45,677 nucleotides of DNA from CAYYYA01 sp964487895 (GTDB lineage: Bacteria > Patescibacteriota > Patescibacteriia > UBA1558 > 2-01-FULL-52-15). Positions 38,884 through 45,677 of the stretch are shown here, piece after piece. The notes below the pieces were generated by a model, which was given only the letters and a program-made list of their open reading frames with translations, was not told the origin of the DNA and did no database searches. A program made the position numbers and the translations under genes. The number at the start of each line of letters is the position of its first letter. The first letter of the stretch is position 1. The stretch lies in NCBI GenBank assembly GCA_964487895.1, contig CAZASM010000005.1, positions 1 to 45,677 on the forward strand, given 5' to 3'.

Positions 38884-39480
38884 ATGAAGCGTTTCTGGCT
38901 GCTCTTGGTCGCCCTGATCGTACTGATCGTGCCGGTCGTCCACGCCCAGCCCATCTACTTCGATGAAGGGCGTGGCCACGTATACCAGGCCATCCGACCC
39001 GGCGATACTCTGACCAGAGTCGCAAAGGATCACATCCCCGAGATGATCGCCCAGCTCAGGGAAGCCAACCCCCACGTCGTGGGCGACCGCATCTACGCTG
39101 GAAAGTTTCTCCAGCTGCCGGATGTTTGGTTCGCCTCCGGCGCGTCTACGATTCCGGCTCCGTCTACCACTCCCACCAAGAAGGAGATCAACATGAACGA
39201 CCTGCTCACCCAGATCCTGCTGTGGACGGTGCTGATCGGCATCGCCCTCGGCATCCTGTACTTGATCGGGCGCGGTCTGGGGATTTTCCACTCCCATCCG
39301 CACCACCACTACTATCGGCCGGGATGCTACCCGTGCTACATGCCACCGGTGACTGTGGCTCCGATCACAGTCAGCCCGATCCACGTCACCGTGGATCACG
39401 CGTTCCCCGCTGGTGGAGTTCCGGTCGCGGTCACCATGACCACACCGCCGACTCCCACGACCACCATAGTGACTCCGTAG
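38884..39480 (+). CDS. Secreted/anchored LysM-domain protein
   Basis: 198 aa. Signal peptide (about 1-21, ending VVHAQP), LysM domain (about 33-79: VYQAIRPGDTLTRVAKDH ... GKFLQLPD) that binds peptidoglycan-type glycans, a Pro/Thr linker, a membrane span (about 107-129), then a His-rich HPHHHYYRPGCYPCYMPP patch and a Val/Thr/Pro-rich tail. GGAGG lies nine bases before the ATG. It is strongly GC-rich, unlike the neighbours. A second well-formed SD (AAGGAG, six bases before an in-frame ATG at 39193) could give a separate 95-residue product starting at the span. Confidence 0.82.
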   Translation: MKRFWLLLVALIVLIVPVVHAQPIYFDEGRGHVYQAIRPGDTLTRVAKDHIPEMIAQLREANPHVVGDRIYAGKFLQLPDVWFASGASTIPAPSTTPTKKEINMNDLLTQILLWTVLIGIALGILYLIGRGLGIFHSHPHHHYYRPGCYPCYMPPVTVAPITVSPIHVTVDHAFPAGGVPVAVTMTTPPTPTTTIVTP

Positions 39481-39504
39481 CCAACACGGCCATGTGAGTC
39501 TCAC

Positions 39505-39546
39505 GCCCCGGTTTCAATCCTTCGAGGATTGGCCGGGGTGTTTTTT
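39505..39546 (+). terminator. Terminator of the LysM gene
   Basis: GCCCCGG plus CAATCC pair with GGATTG plus CCGGGG around TTCG, then six T. Confidence 0.9.
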
Positions 39547-39547
39547 A

Positions 39548-39973
39548 TTACTTTAGATAATCCACCCAAGCTTGATATTCCGCTTCAGTGACAAACATTT
39601 CTTTTTTTACATCCTCCGGCTTGAGCCACTCAAATTGCAAATGTTCATTAGATAGTTTAATCTCGCCGCTCAATAGTTCAGCTTCAAACATAGTTAAAAA
39701 TATTTTCAGGTCATAGTCAGGAAAAAATCTCCGAGAAACAAAAGCTGGTTTACCCAGTTTGTATTGAATCTCAGATCCTAACTCTTCTCGAATCTCTCGA
39801 TCTAAGATACTCATCAAATCAACATCTTCTTCACCAACATCAATCCTACCACCAGGCCAGTCATAGTACGAACCACCAGCAGGATTATTAAAATGTAAAA
39901 ATAAATATTCGTCTCCGCGACGAATTAAAGCTTTCAATCCAACGTGGTATTGTGCAATCTCTCGTTTCGTCAT
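39548..39973 (-). CDS. Nudix hydrolase with an extended Nudix box
   Basis: 141 aa from ATG at 39973, 1 bp after the rmuC stop (39975); an upstream in-frame start would overlap rmuC. The box is GRIDVGE then ten residues, REIREELG, three more than the canonical seven before RE. Flanks YYDWPGGRIDVGEE and FEWLKPEDVK are typical. Substrate unknown. Co-transcribed with rmuC. Confidence 0.82.
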   Translation of the reverse strand: MTKREIAQYHVGLKALIRRGDEYLFLHFNNPAGGSYYDWPGGRIDVGEEDVDLMSILDREIREELGSEIQYKLGKPAFVSRRFFPDYDLKIFLTMFEAELLSGEIKLSNEHLQFEWLKPEDVKKEMFVTEAEYQAWVDYLK

Positions 39974-39974
39974 C

Positions 39975-41039
39975 CTATTCGTCCAACCGCGGTTTATCCA
40001 ACATCGCAGTTTCTTCCAAGCCACTCTCTACTTCGGTAATTTTCATCACATCCTTATCAATCTTTTTGAATTCATTTTTTGTCGTCTCATACGTTCCAAC
40101 TACCGTATTGAGCTGAGTACCCAGTCGTTTATAAAATGTATCATAGTTAATCAGATGTTTCTGCATCAGCTCAACATTTTTGCGGATTTGCTTGGCTGAT
40201 TCATCAAATTTTAAGGCGCGCAAACCAAAGAGTACAGTTTGCAAATAAGCTAAAAGATTCGTCGGTGAGACAATAATAACGCGGTATTTAGAAGCGGCAC
40301 GTTGTATCAAATTCTCACTCGACTCGTCTAATGAACCTACTTTATTGATTAACAAATCATAGTAAATAGCTTCGTGTGGAATAAACATAAAAGCAAAATC
40401 TAACGTGCCTTTGTCAGGTCGAATATATTTACCTGTCTCTTGGATACGTTTTTTCAAATCATTGACAAATACTTTTTCGTATTTATCCCGCTCTTCATCA
40501 GTTGTTGCTTCCACCAGACGATTATAATTTTCAATGGAGAATTTAGCATCAATCGGGATCAAGCCGTCACTAGCTTTCACCACTGCGTCGACAATTAACT
40601 CCTGCCCATCATCATCTTTGCCTAAATGGTATTGAGTAATATAGGATTCAGGTGGCAAGACGCTTTTCAGTGTCTGCTCTAGGAAATATTCTCCCAGAAT
40701 ACCGCGCTGTTTAGGATTTTTCAGAATATCTTGCAGGTTTTTCAATTGGTCAGAGAAATTCAAAACTTGTTTGTTGGTCTCATCGAGCTTAGTTAGTTTC
40801 TCCGTCGTATCACGTGTCAGCTTGGACATCTCAATGAACTGATCCTGTAACATCTTGGAAGACATGCCAAATTTCTGATCCAAACCTTTGGTCAGATCCT
40901 GCATCTGATTTTGTAATAGCAACAGCGATTTGTCATCGCTAGGCTTCTGCATTTCTTTCAGGCGGTTCAAAATTAAAATAACACTACCTATCAATATAGC
41001 TACTATGACAATAATTCCGATGATGATTAATGGTTCCAT
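39975..41039 (-). CDS. rmuC: RmuC family DNA recombination protein
   Basis: 354 aa. N-terminal membrane segment (IIIGIIVIVAILIGSVILIL), a coiled coil (about 30-110), then the RmuC domain with KNPKQRGILGEYFLEQTLKSVLP, VVKASDGLIPIDAKFSIENY (nuclease-like acidic/Lys positions), and FMFIPHEAIYYDLL, VIIVSPTNLLAYLQTV. RmuC limits inversions at short inverted repeats in E. coli, which is of interest in a genome full of fold-back repeats. Confidence 0.92.
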   Translation of the reverse strand: MEPLIIIGIIVIVAILIGSVILILNRLKEMQKPSDDKSLLLLQNQMQDLTKGLDQKFGMSSKMLQDQFIEMSKLTRDTTEKLTKLDETNKQVLNFSDQLKNLQDILKNPKQRGILGEYFLEQTLKSVLPPESYITQYHLGKDDDGQELIVDAVVKASDGLIPIDAKFSIENYNRLVEATTDEERDKYEKVFVNDLKKRIQETGKYIRPDKGTLDFAFMFIPHEAIYYDLLINKVGSLDESSENLIQRAASKYRVIIVSPTNLLAYLQTVLFGLRALKFDESAKQIRKNVELMQKHLINYDTFYKRLGTQLNTVVGTYETTKNEFKKIDKDVMKITEVESGLEETAMLDKPRLDE

Positions 41040-41054
41040 TTTTTTATTGCTTCA

Positions 41055-41078
41055 GGACAGGTCAAGCCCTGTCCCTAC
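41055..41078 (-). repeat. REP-like palindrome with GTAG
   Basis: Minus strand GTAG beside GGACAGG/CCTGTCC, nearly identical to 16744-16767. Confidence 0.7.
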
Positions 41079-41091
41079 CGAACCTCATACT

Positions 41092-41115
41092 GGCGGGTCA
41101 CGACCCGCCCCCTAC
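41092..41115 (-). repeat. REP-like palindrome overlapping the tatD stop
   Basis: GGCGGGTC (41092-41099) with GACCCGCC (41102-41109); the minus-strand GTAG before the hairpin contains the tatD TAG stop (41112-41114). Confidence 0.7.
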
Positions 41116-41912
41116 GGGTGTGTGATATTAAATAATCTTATTGCATTCTCCCCTGTCCGCTCCACCACTTCTTCCGTTGTTAAACCTAATATTTCTGCTA
41201 TTTTCTTAGCCACTTCAATGACATATAGTGGCTCATTACGTTTACCACGATACGGCTCCGGCGACAAGAACGGGGCGTCGGTCTCAATCAAAAGCTGCTC
41301 AAAGGGCAGTTCGCGGACAATAGACTCCAGCACGCCTGTTTTATCAAAAGTAATAATTCCGGTAATACCGATATGGTAACCAACTTTTGCAAAAGCCTTA
41401 GCCTCTTCCAACGTACCACCGAAACAGTGCACTACCGCTCGTTGGACTTTGTGCTCTAATAATAACCGTAAAATATCTTGATAAGCATCAGGTTGGTTTT
41501 TGCCATTTCTGCCGTGGATAATCAGAGGCAATGAGTTACTCTCTGCTAATAATATCTGTTCGACGAAAACCTGCGACTGCAAATCTTTGATTCTCTGGAT
41601 TTCTTCTTTGTCCTCGGACAGTCGATAATAATCCAAGCCACATTCACCAACCGCAGTGACATAACCAGTGTTAATCAAATCTTGATAGTCTCGTGCGTCA
41701 AATTCTTCATCTTCCACTGAACTTGGGTGCAATCCAATGGCAGCTTGCAAAAATCCATGTTTCTCTGCTAGTTCCACAGCGAAACGGCTCGAAGCGAAAT
41801 CAGTACCCGGTACGATAACACGCGCCTCAGCTTCAGCAATAGCATCAATCACTTGATCGCGATCAGCGTCAAAATCCTCCAGATTTAAATGACCGTGGGA
41901 ATCTATTAGCAT
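41112..41912 (-). CDS. tatD: TatD family hydrolase
   Basis: 266 aa metal-dependent TIM-barrel DNase/hydrolase. Motifs: IDSHGHLNL (HxH), GECGLDYYR (metal Glu), LPLIIHGR, VVHCFGGTLEEA, LIETDAPFLSPEPYRGKRNEP (metal Asp). Acts on DNA ends in studied homologues. Stop codon overlaps a REP-like element. Downstream of cvpA by 1 bp. Confidence 0.95.
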   Translation of the reverse strand: MLIDSHGHLNLEDFDADRDQVIDAIAEAEARVIVPGTDFASSRFAVELAEKHGFLQAAIGLHPSSVEDEEFDARDYQDLINTGYVTAVGECGLDYYRLSEDKEEIQRIKDLQSQVFVEQILLAESNSLPLIIHGRNGKNQPDAYQDILRLLLEHKVQRAVVHCFGGTLEEAKAFAKVGYHIGITGIITFDKTGVLESIVRELPFEQLLIETDAPFLSPEPYRGKRNEPLYVIEVAKKIAEILGLTTEEVVERTGENAIRLFNITHP

Positions 41913-41913
41913 A

Positions 41914-42582
41914 CTATTTCTTCGTTCGTTTTTGTAATTCTGCGTACAACAAAGCTTGTTGCTCAGGACTCAAACCGTTCAAAACCTGCAAGCCATTCTC
42001 TACTTGATCTTTTTGCTCTGGGGTTAATGAGTTTAAATATTGTTCAGGCGAAAAACTAGAAACTGGGAAACCAACTGCCTGTAAATCCAAAGTACCTGCC
42101 GCTTTCAAAGACCGCGGCAGAAACCAACGTAGCGCTGATGAAGCAGTCACCAGTGGTGGACGTAGTTTGGCTTCTTGAATTGCTTTGGTATAGACGTTTT
42201 GCAGCGGTAGGATGGTGACAAACCAAAAAATGATACCGATCAGAAATACAGCTTCAACTAAGCCAACTACCCCACCTAAAAAATGATTGATATAGCCAAT
42301 CACAGGAATCATATTAAAAATCTTATTAACCACTGCAAAGATTAAACCGATTAGTACCATACTCAAAACCAAAACCCCGACGAAACTAACCATCGCTGAT
42401 AACGATTGCTGGTGAATCCATTGATCCAACCAGACTCCTACTCGCACATAGAACTGTCCTGCCAACCAGGTACCAATCAGTAATCCTGCCAACCATGCCA
42501 GCGTACCAATAAACCCACGAACAAAACCGCGCCAAAAAAATAACACCAACACAACGATTAAAATATAATCAACTATATTCAT
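41914..42582 (-). CDS. CvpA family membrane protein
   Basis: 222 aa. Opens IVDYILIVVLVLFFWRGFVRGFIGTLAWLAGLLIGTW, the CvpA signature, with four membrane spans in the first 135 residues and a polar C-terminal tail (FSPEQYLNSLTPEQKDQVENG, LSPEQQALLY repeats). Colicin V production/ envelope-stress family, role in this organism unknown. ATGA overlap with the metG stop suggests co-translation. Confidence 0.88.
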   Translation of the reverse strand: MNIVDYILIVVLVLFFWRGFVRGFIGTLAWLAGLLIGTWLAGQFYVRVGVWLDQWIHQQSLSAMVSFVGVLVLSMVLIGLIFAVVNKIFNMIPVIGYINHFLGGVVGLVEAVFLIGIIFWFVTILPLQNVYTKAIQEAKLRPPLVTASSALRWFLPRSLKAAGTLDLQAVGFPVSSFSPEQYLNSLTPEQKDQVENGLQVLNGLSPEQQALLYAELQKRTKK

Positions 42583-44036
42583 GATTCTAAGCGGTTAAAT
42601 AAATTAGTTGGCTTCTTGATAGGATCAGCAGTAAAAATATCCGCGATCCTTACTGCTGTAGTTGGCATGACAGGCGCGATAGCTTGACCAATGTAGCGAA
42701 CCTTAGCTAATAACTCTGTTAGTAATAAAACTACTCTAGGCGGATCAGTCTTGATTAGCTCCCAAGGCTTGTCTTGTTCTAGTTGACCATCACATTCGGT
42801 GATAATCTGCCAGACCATTTGTAAAGCTTCGCGGAATTTCAGCTCTTCCATTAATTGATTGATTTGATCAGCTCGTAAATCTTGCACGTCTGGAATCACA
42901 GTGCCAGCAGGCAAATGCTTCTCAGCTAAATTGGTCAAACGCGCTACGAGATTACCTAGACCATTAGCTAGGTCAGCATTATAACGTTCGGTGAAATCAC
43001 TAACTTTGATATCTGACTCAGAACCGAAAGAAAACTGTGACAAAATCAAATAACGCGTAGCATCAACGCCAAATTTATCCACTAGAATGTTCGGATCAAT
43101 AACATTACCAATACTCTTGCTCATTTTCTGACCATCAACGGTGAAAAAGCCATGAACAAATAATTTCTCTGGTAACGGTAACTTCAAAGCTAGAAGCATT
43201 GCCGGCCAAAAGATGGCGTGAAATTTCAAAATATCTGGACCTAAAACCTGCGCCTGCGCTGGCCACCACTGATTAAATTTCTTCTCATCAGTCGGATAAC
43301 CAATGGCAGTAATATAGTTCATCAAAGCTTCAATCCAAACATAGATTGTCTGTGTCGGCTCCCATGGTAGCGGTATACCCCAGCTCACTTTCTCTCGCGA
43401 AACGGAGAAATCAGTCATTCCTTGTTTGATATAGCCGAGAGCTTCATTTTTTCTTTCTTCAGGAATAATTTTGATACTATCTTTTTCTATCAACTCCTGT
43501 ATCTGCGGTAGAAAATCTGTCAAACGGAAAAACCAATTAGCTTCTTTCACTAACTGTGGTTTTTGGTTTGGATGCAACGGACACATGCCATCAACTAAAT
43601 CCCGTTCAGTGAGAAACTTCTCACAACCTTCACAATACAAACCCTCATATTCTCCTTTGTACAAGACTTCTGCTCCAGTCGGAGTTTGCGCAGCTCGCAG
43701 ACGTCCCATAATCTTAGTCACAGCTTGCATATGACGGTCTTCTGTCGTGCGAATAAAATCATCATTACTGATGTTCAAATTTTTCCAAGTCTGCTGAAAC
43801 TTCTCGGCCACGGTCGTGACGAAAACTTCCACCGGCATCTCCTGCTCTTTTGCCTTAGCTAAAACTTTCGCCCCGTGCTCATCAGTACCAGCTAGCAGCC
43901 ACACCTGACCCTGACCTAATTTAGTACGATAATACCGCGCCAAGACATCAGCTAGCAATGTCGAATAAGCATGACCAAGATGAGGCTGATCATTGACGTA
44001 GTAAATTGGCGTTGTGAGATAGAAAGATTTGGACAT
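42579..44036 (-). CDS. metG: Methionine--tRNA ligase
   Basis: 485 aa class I synthetase. HIGH-like motif PHLGHAYS at about 17-24, zinc knuckle (CEGCEKF ... CPLH, about 128-150), WIEALMNYITAIGYP, the KMSKS loop DGQKMSKSIGNVIDP, and a helical anticodon domain to the end. It lacks the C-terminal tRNA-binding extension of longer forms. The membrane permease precedes it by 6 bp. Confidence 0.96.
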   Translation of the reverse strand: MSKSFYLTTPIYYVNDQPHLGHAYSTLLADVLARYYRTKLGQGQVWLLAGTDEHGAKVLAKAKEQEMPVEVFVTTVAEKFQQTWKNLNISNDDFIRTTEDRHMQAVTKIMGRLRAAQTPTGAEVLYKGEYEGLYCEGCEKFLTERDLVDGMCPLHPNQKPQLVKEANWFFRLTDFLPQIQELIEKDSIKIIPEERKNEALGYIKQGMTDFSVSREKVSWGIPLPWEPTQTIYVWIEALMNYITAIGYPTDEKKFNQWWPAQAQVLGPDILKFHAIFWPAMLLALKLPLPEKLFVHGFFTVDGQKMSKSIGNVIDPNILVDKFGVDATRYLILSQFSFGSESDIKVSDFTERYNADLANGLGNLVARLTNLAEKHLPAGTVIPDVQDLRADQINQLMEELKFREALQMVWQIITECDGQLEQDKPWELIKTDPPRVVLLLTELLAKVRYIGQAIAPVMPTTAVRIADIFTADPIKKPTNLFNRLES

Positions 44037-44042
44037 GAAAAA

Positions 44043-45074
44043 TTACTTACTTGAATCTTCCTGATTATTGAAATCATAGAGGAATGTCGATAAAGATGTT
44101 GCTACCGGCACAGCCATCAACATACCGACGATACCGCCAATTTTCGCACCAATCAAGACCGCAATCAGAACTACAATAGGATTCAAACCGGTAATTCGGC
44201 CCATTACTTTTGGTACGATGAAGGAATTTTCTAACTGCTGAATCACAAAATACAACAAAATAACAAATAAAGCCAAGTAAGGCATTTGGACGAAAGCAAG
44301 AAATATCGCTGGAATAGCAGACAAGATTGGTCCAATATAGGGCACCAACTCAAAAGCTCCTGCTAACAAAGCTAAGACGAGAGCATATTTTACCTGTAGC
44401 ACTGATAGACCAATATAGGTCAAAGTAAAAATCACACCAGAGAGGATTAACTGACCACGAAGCCAATTACCCAAACGGTTTTGGATCTTACTCCACAGTT
44501 GCATCACATAAGGTTGATAGTGATCAGGAGTTAGCACCTTGATGAAACCACGCAGAGCTTGTTCCTCGACAGTTAAATAAAAAGTCATCACCATAACTAG
44601 AAAGAAAGCAAAAATACCGCCAAAGACTGTTTGTAAAACAGAGAAAACACCACTAGTCGCTCCTGGTAAATTAAAATTACTTAAGCTGTTTTGAACGTTA
44701 AATGAATCCAAGGCTCCCCCACTAATAGACTGAAGATGGTTCCAAGCATCAACTAAGACATGACGATACTCTGGGAAATTATTAGTCAAACCAGCGACTT
44801 CATGAGATATTGGTCCAGCAACTAGTGTGATGATTGCTGATAAGATACCGAGAATCACAATATAGATAAAAACAATACCGAAACCGCGAGGGATTTTGCG
44901 ACGTTCCAGCCAGGCCACCATAGGATTGAAAGCTGAGGCAAGAATAATAGAAACGAATAAGAGACCAACAATGCCGCGAATCAACCAAAGAAAAGCTATC
45001 ACACCGAGAATAACCAATACTTTGATTATCGACATGGTGGAGATGCTATATTCGAGACGTTTTTGTTCTGCCAT
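44043..45074 (-). CDS. AI-2E family permease
   Basis: 343 aa with seven or eight membrane spans, and the family segments GAFELVPYIGPILSAIPAIFLAF and GRITGLNPIVVLIAVLIGAKIGGIVGMLMAVPVAT near the C-terminus. The family includes TqsA and sodium/proton exporters, so the substrate is not predictable. Between the M16 peptidase and metG (6 bp each side). Confidence 0.9.
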   Translation of the reverse strand: MAEQKRLEYSISTMSIIKVLVILGVIAFLWLIRGIVGLLFVSIILASAFNPMVAWLERRKIPRGFGIVFIYIVILGILSAIITLVAGPISHEVAGLTNNFPEYRHVLVDAWNHLQSISGGALDSFNVQNSLSNFNLPGATSGVFSVLQTVFGGIFAFFLVMVMTFYLTVEEQALRGFIKVLTPDHYQPYVMQLWSKIQNRLGNWLRGQLILSGVIFTLTYIGLSVLQVKYALVLALLAGAFELVPYIGPILSAIPAIFLAFVQMPYLALFVILLYFVIQQLENSFIVPKVMGRITGLNPIVVLIAVLIGAKIGGIVGMLMAVPVATSLSTFLYDFNNQEDSSK

Positions 45075-45080
45075 AGAGGT

Positions 45081-45677
45081 TTAATTAGTTAATAATTTTT
45101 TAAATGGCTGATCATCTTTGAACGGTCCGATGATAGCCAAATTACTTTTATTCCAACGAATAATATTTGTTGCGACACGTTGAATATCTGTAGCTGTCAC
45201 TTTCATAACCTTAGCTAATTTACTTTCGGCACTTTCGATCGAATCATGCATCAGCTCCTGACTCTGGAGAAAGTATAAATAACTACTAGCATCTTCTAGT
45301 CGCAAAATAGTTGTACCGCGGATATTATCCTTAGCTCGACGTAACTCTTCGGCACTAACAGGTGCTGTGATCAAACGACGTAATTCTTGGGTGATTAATT
45401 TCAAAGCTGGTAAAACTCGAGATTTATCCAAGCCAGCGCGCACAGCGAAAGAACCAACATCTTCATGACTATCAGAACCAGCGTGAATGTTATAGCATAA
45501 ACCTCTTTTTTCTCGAATGTTGGTAAATAAACGCGAGCTCATGGTACCACCGAGAATATTAGTCATTACGGCTAAGGCTGGCAAATCTTTGTGACGTGAA
45601 GGTAACCCGGGAAAACCCAACATGAGCTGCACCTGTTCTGTTTCTTTATTCATAATATGGACTTGAGGTTTTTTTTG
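45081..45677 (-). CDS. M16 family peptidase, C-terminal part (partial)
   Basis: The open frame runs through the right window edge (in frame from 45677), so the N-terminus with the HxxEH zinc site is outside; the internal ATG at 45653 is not the true start. Visible: LMLGFPGLPSRHKDLPALAVMTNILGGTMSSRLFTNIREKRGLCY, the second half-domain of M16 (insulinase/processing peptidase type), and LKLITQELRRLITAPVSAEEL. This half typically binds substrate. 6 bp upstream of the permease gene. Confidence 0.92.
   Translation of the reverse strand, partial: QKKPQVHIMNKETEQVQLMLGFPGLPSRHKDLPALAVMTNILGGTMSSRLFTNIREKRGLCYNIHAGSDSHEDVGSFAVRAGLDKSRVLPALKLITQELRRLITAPVSAEELRRAKDNIRGTTILRLEDASSYLYFLQSQELMHDSIESAESKLAKVMKVTATDIQRVATNIIRWNKSNLAIIGPFKDDQPFKKLLTN

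Noticed and set aside
38875..39504. Long minus-strand ORF of 209 codons opposite the LysM gene, and a plus-strand one at 39126-39497
   Set aside because: They are Arg/His/Asp-rich shadows of a GC-rich gene that has promoter, SD, signal peptide and terminator on the plus strand.
1..45677. tRNA or rRNA genes in the gaps
   Set aside because: No cloverleaf with TTCGANT arm or rRNA cores was found by eye; a tRNAscan run was not possible.

Overview
The window reads as a chromosomal piece of a small-genome bacterium of the Candidate Phyla Radiation (Patescibacteria, Parcubacteria-like). Supporting signs are a ThrRS without the TGS domain, a double-length ThyX, a shortened AtpH, tightly packed housekeeping genes in which the starts I inspected mostly lack a Shine-Dalgarno (SD) site, and many degenerate short-word repeats between genes. 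TGA is used as a stop (for example in tdk), so the recoded Gracilibacteria/Absconditabacteria are excluded. No tRNA, rRNA, CRISPR array, transposase or integrase was seen.

Layout. 0.3-5.1 kb: thrS and miaA, a lone Cys-rich membrane protein bracketed by a 26-nt direct repeat, and a lipoprotein/small-membrane-protein pair. 5.3-11.4 kb (minus): a thymidylate-supply cluster (dcd, P-loop kinase, dut, thyX, tdk, tmk) ending in gatB. 11.5-13.4 kb (plus): a zinc-ribbon protein, a sugar nucleotidyltransferase and a Nudix hydrolase. 13.4-15.4 kb (minus): secE-nusG-rplK-rplA. 15.5-15.8 kb (minus): a probable structured non-coding RNA with its own promoter and terminator. 15.8-26.7 kb (minus): a polyprenyl synthase, gyrB, pheT, pheS, a DciA-like protein, a four-helix-bundle protein and a UvrD-type helicase-nuclease. 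26.7-30.1 kb: an accessory block of short transcription units separated by a palindrome family (CCCGTTAGA...TCTAACGGG). It carries two AN1-like zinc-finger proteins, a unit with no long ORF, two beta-carbonic-anhydrase-like proteins and a 77-residue unknown. 30.2-38.6 kb (minus): a PsbP-like repeat lipid- or wall-facing protein, then the complete F-type ATP synthase operon in reverse order of transcription (atpC to atpI). 38.9-39.5 kb (plus): a GC-rich LysM protein. 39.5-45.7 kb (minus): Nudix, rmuC, tatD, cvpA, metG, an AI-2E-family permease and a truncated M16 peptidase.

Two gene classes stand out. Housekeeping genes are AT-rich, often lack an SD site, and two of them start exactly at the expected transcription start of a TGCTATAAT promoter (leaderless). 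The accessory single-gene units are mostly GC-rich, have TTGACA-type promoters with 16-18 bp spacing, strong GGAGG sites that decide GTG/TTG/ATG starts, and their own hairpin terminators; several encode zinc-binding proteins. The best candidates for something undescribed are the 15.5-15.8 kb RNA, the 27.5-27.8 kb unit, and the palindrome-bounded accessory block with its two carbonic-anhydrase-like proteins.
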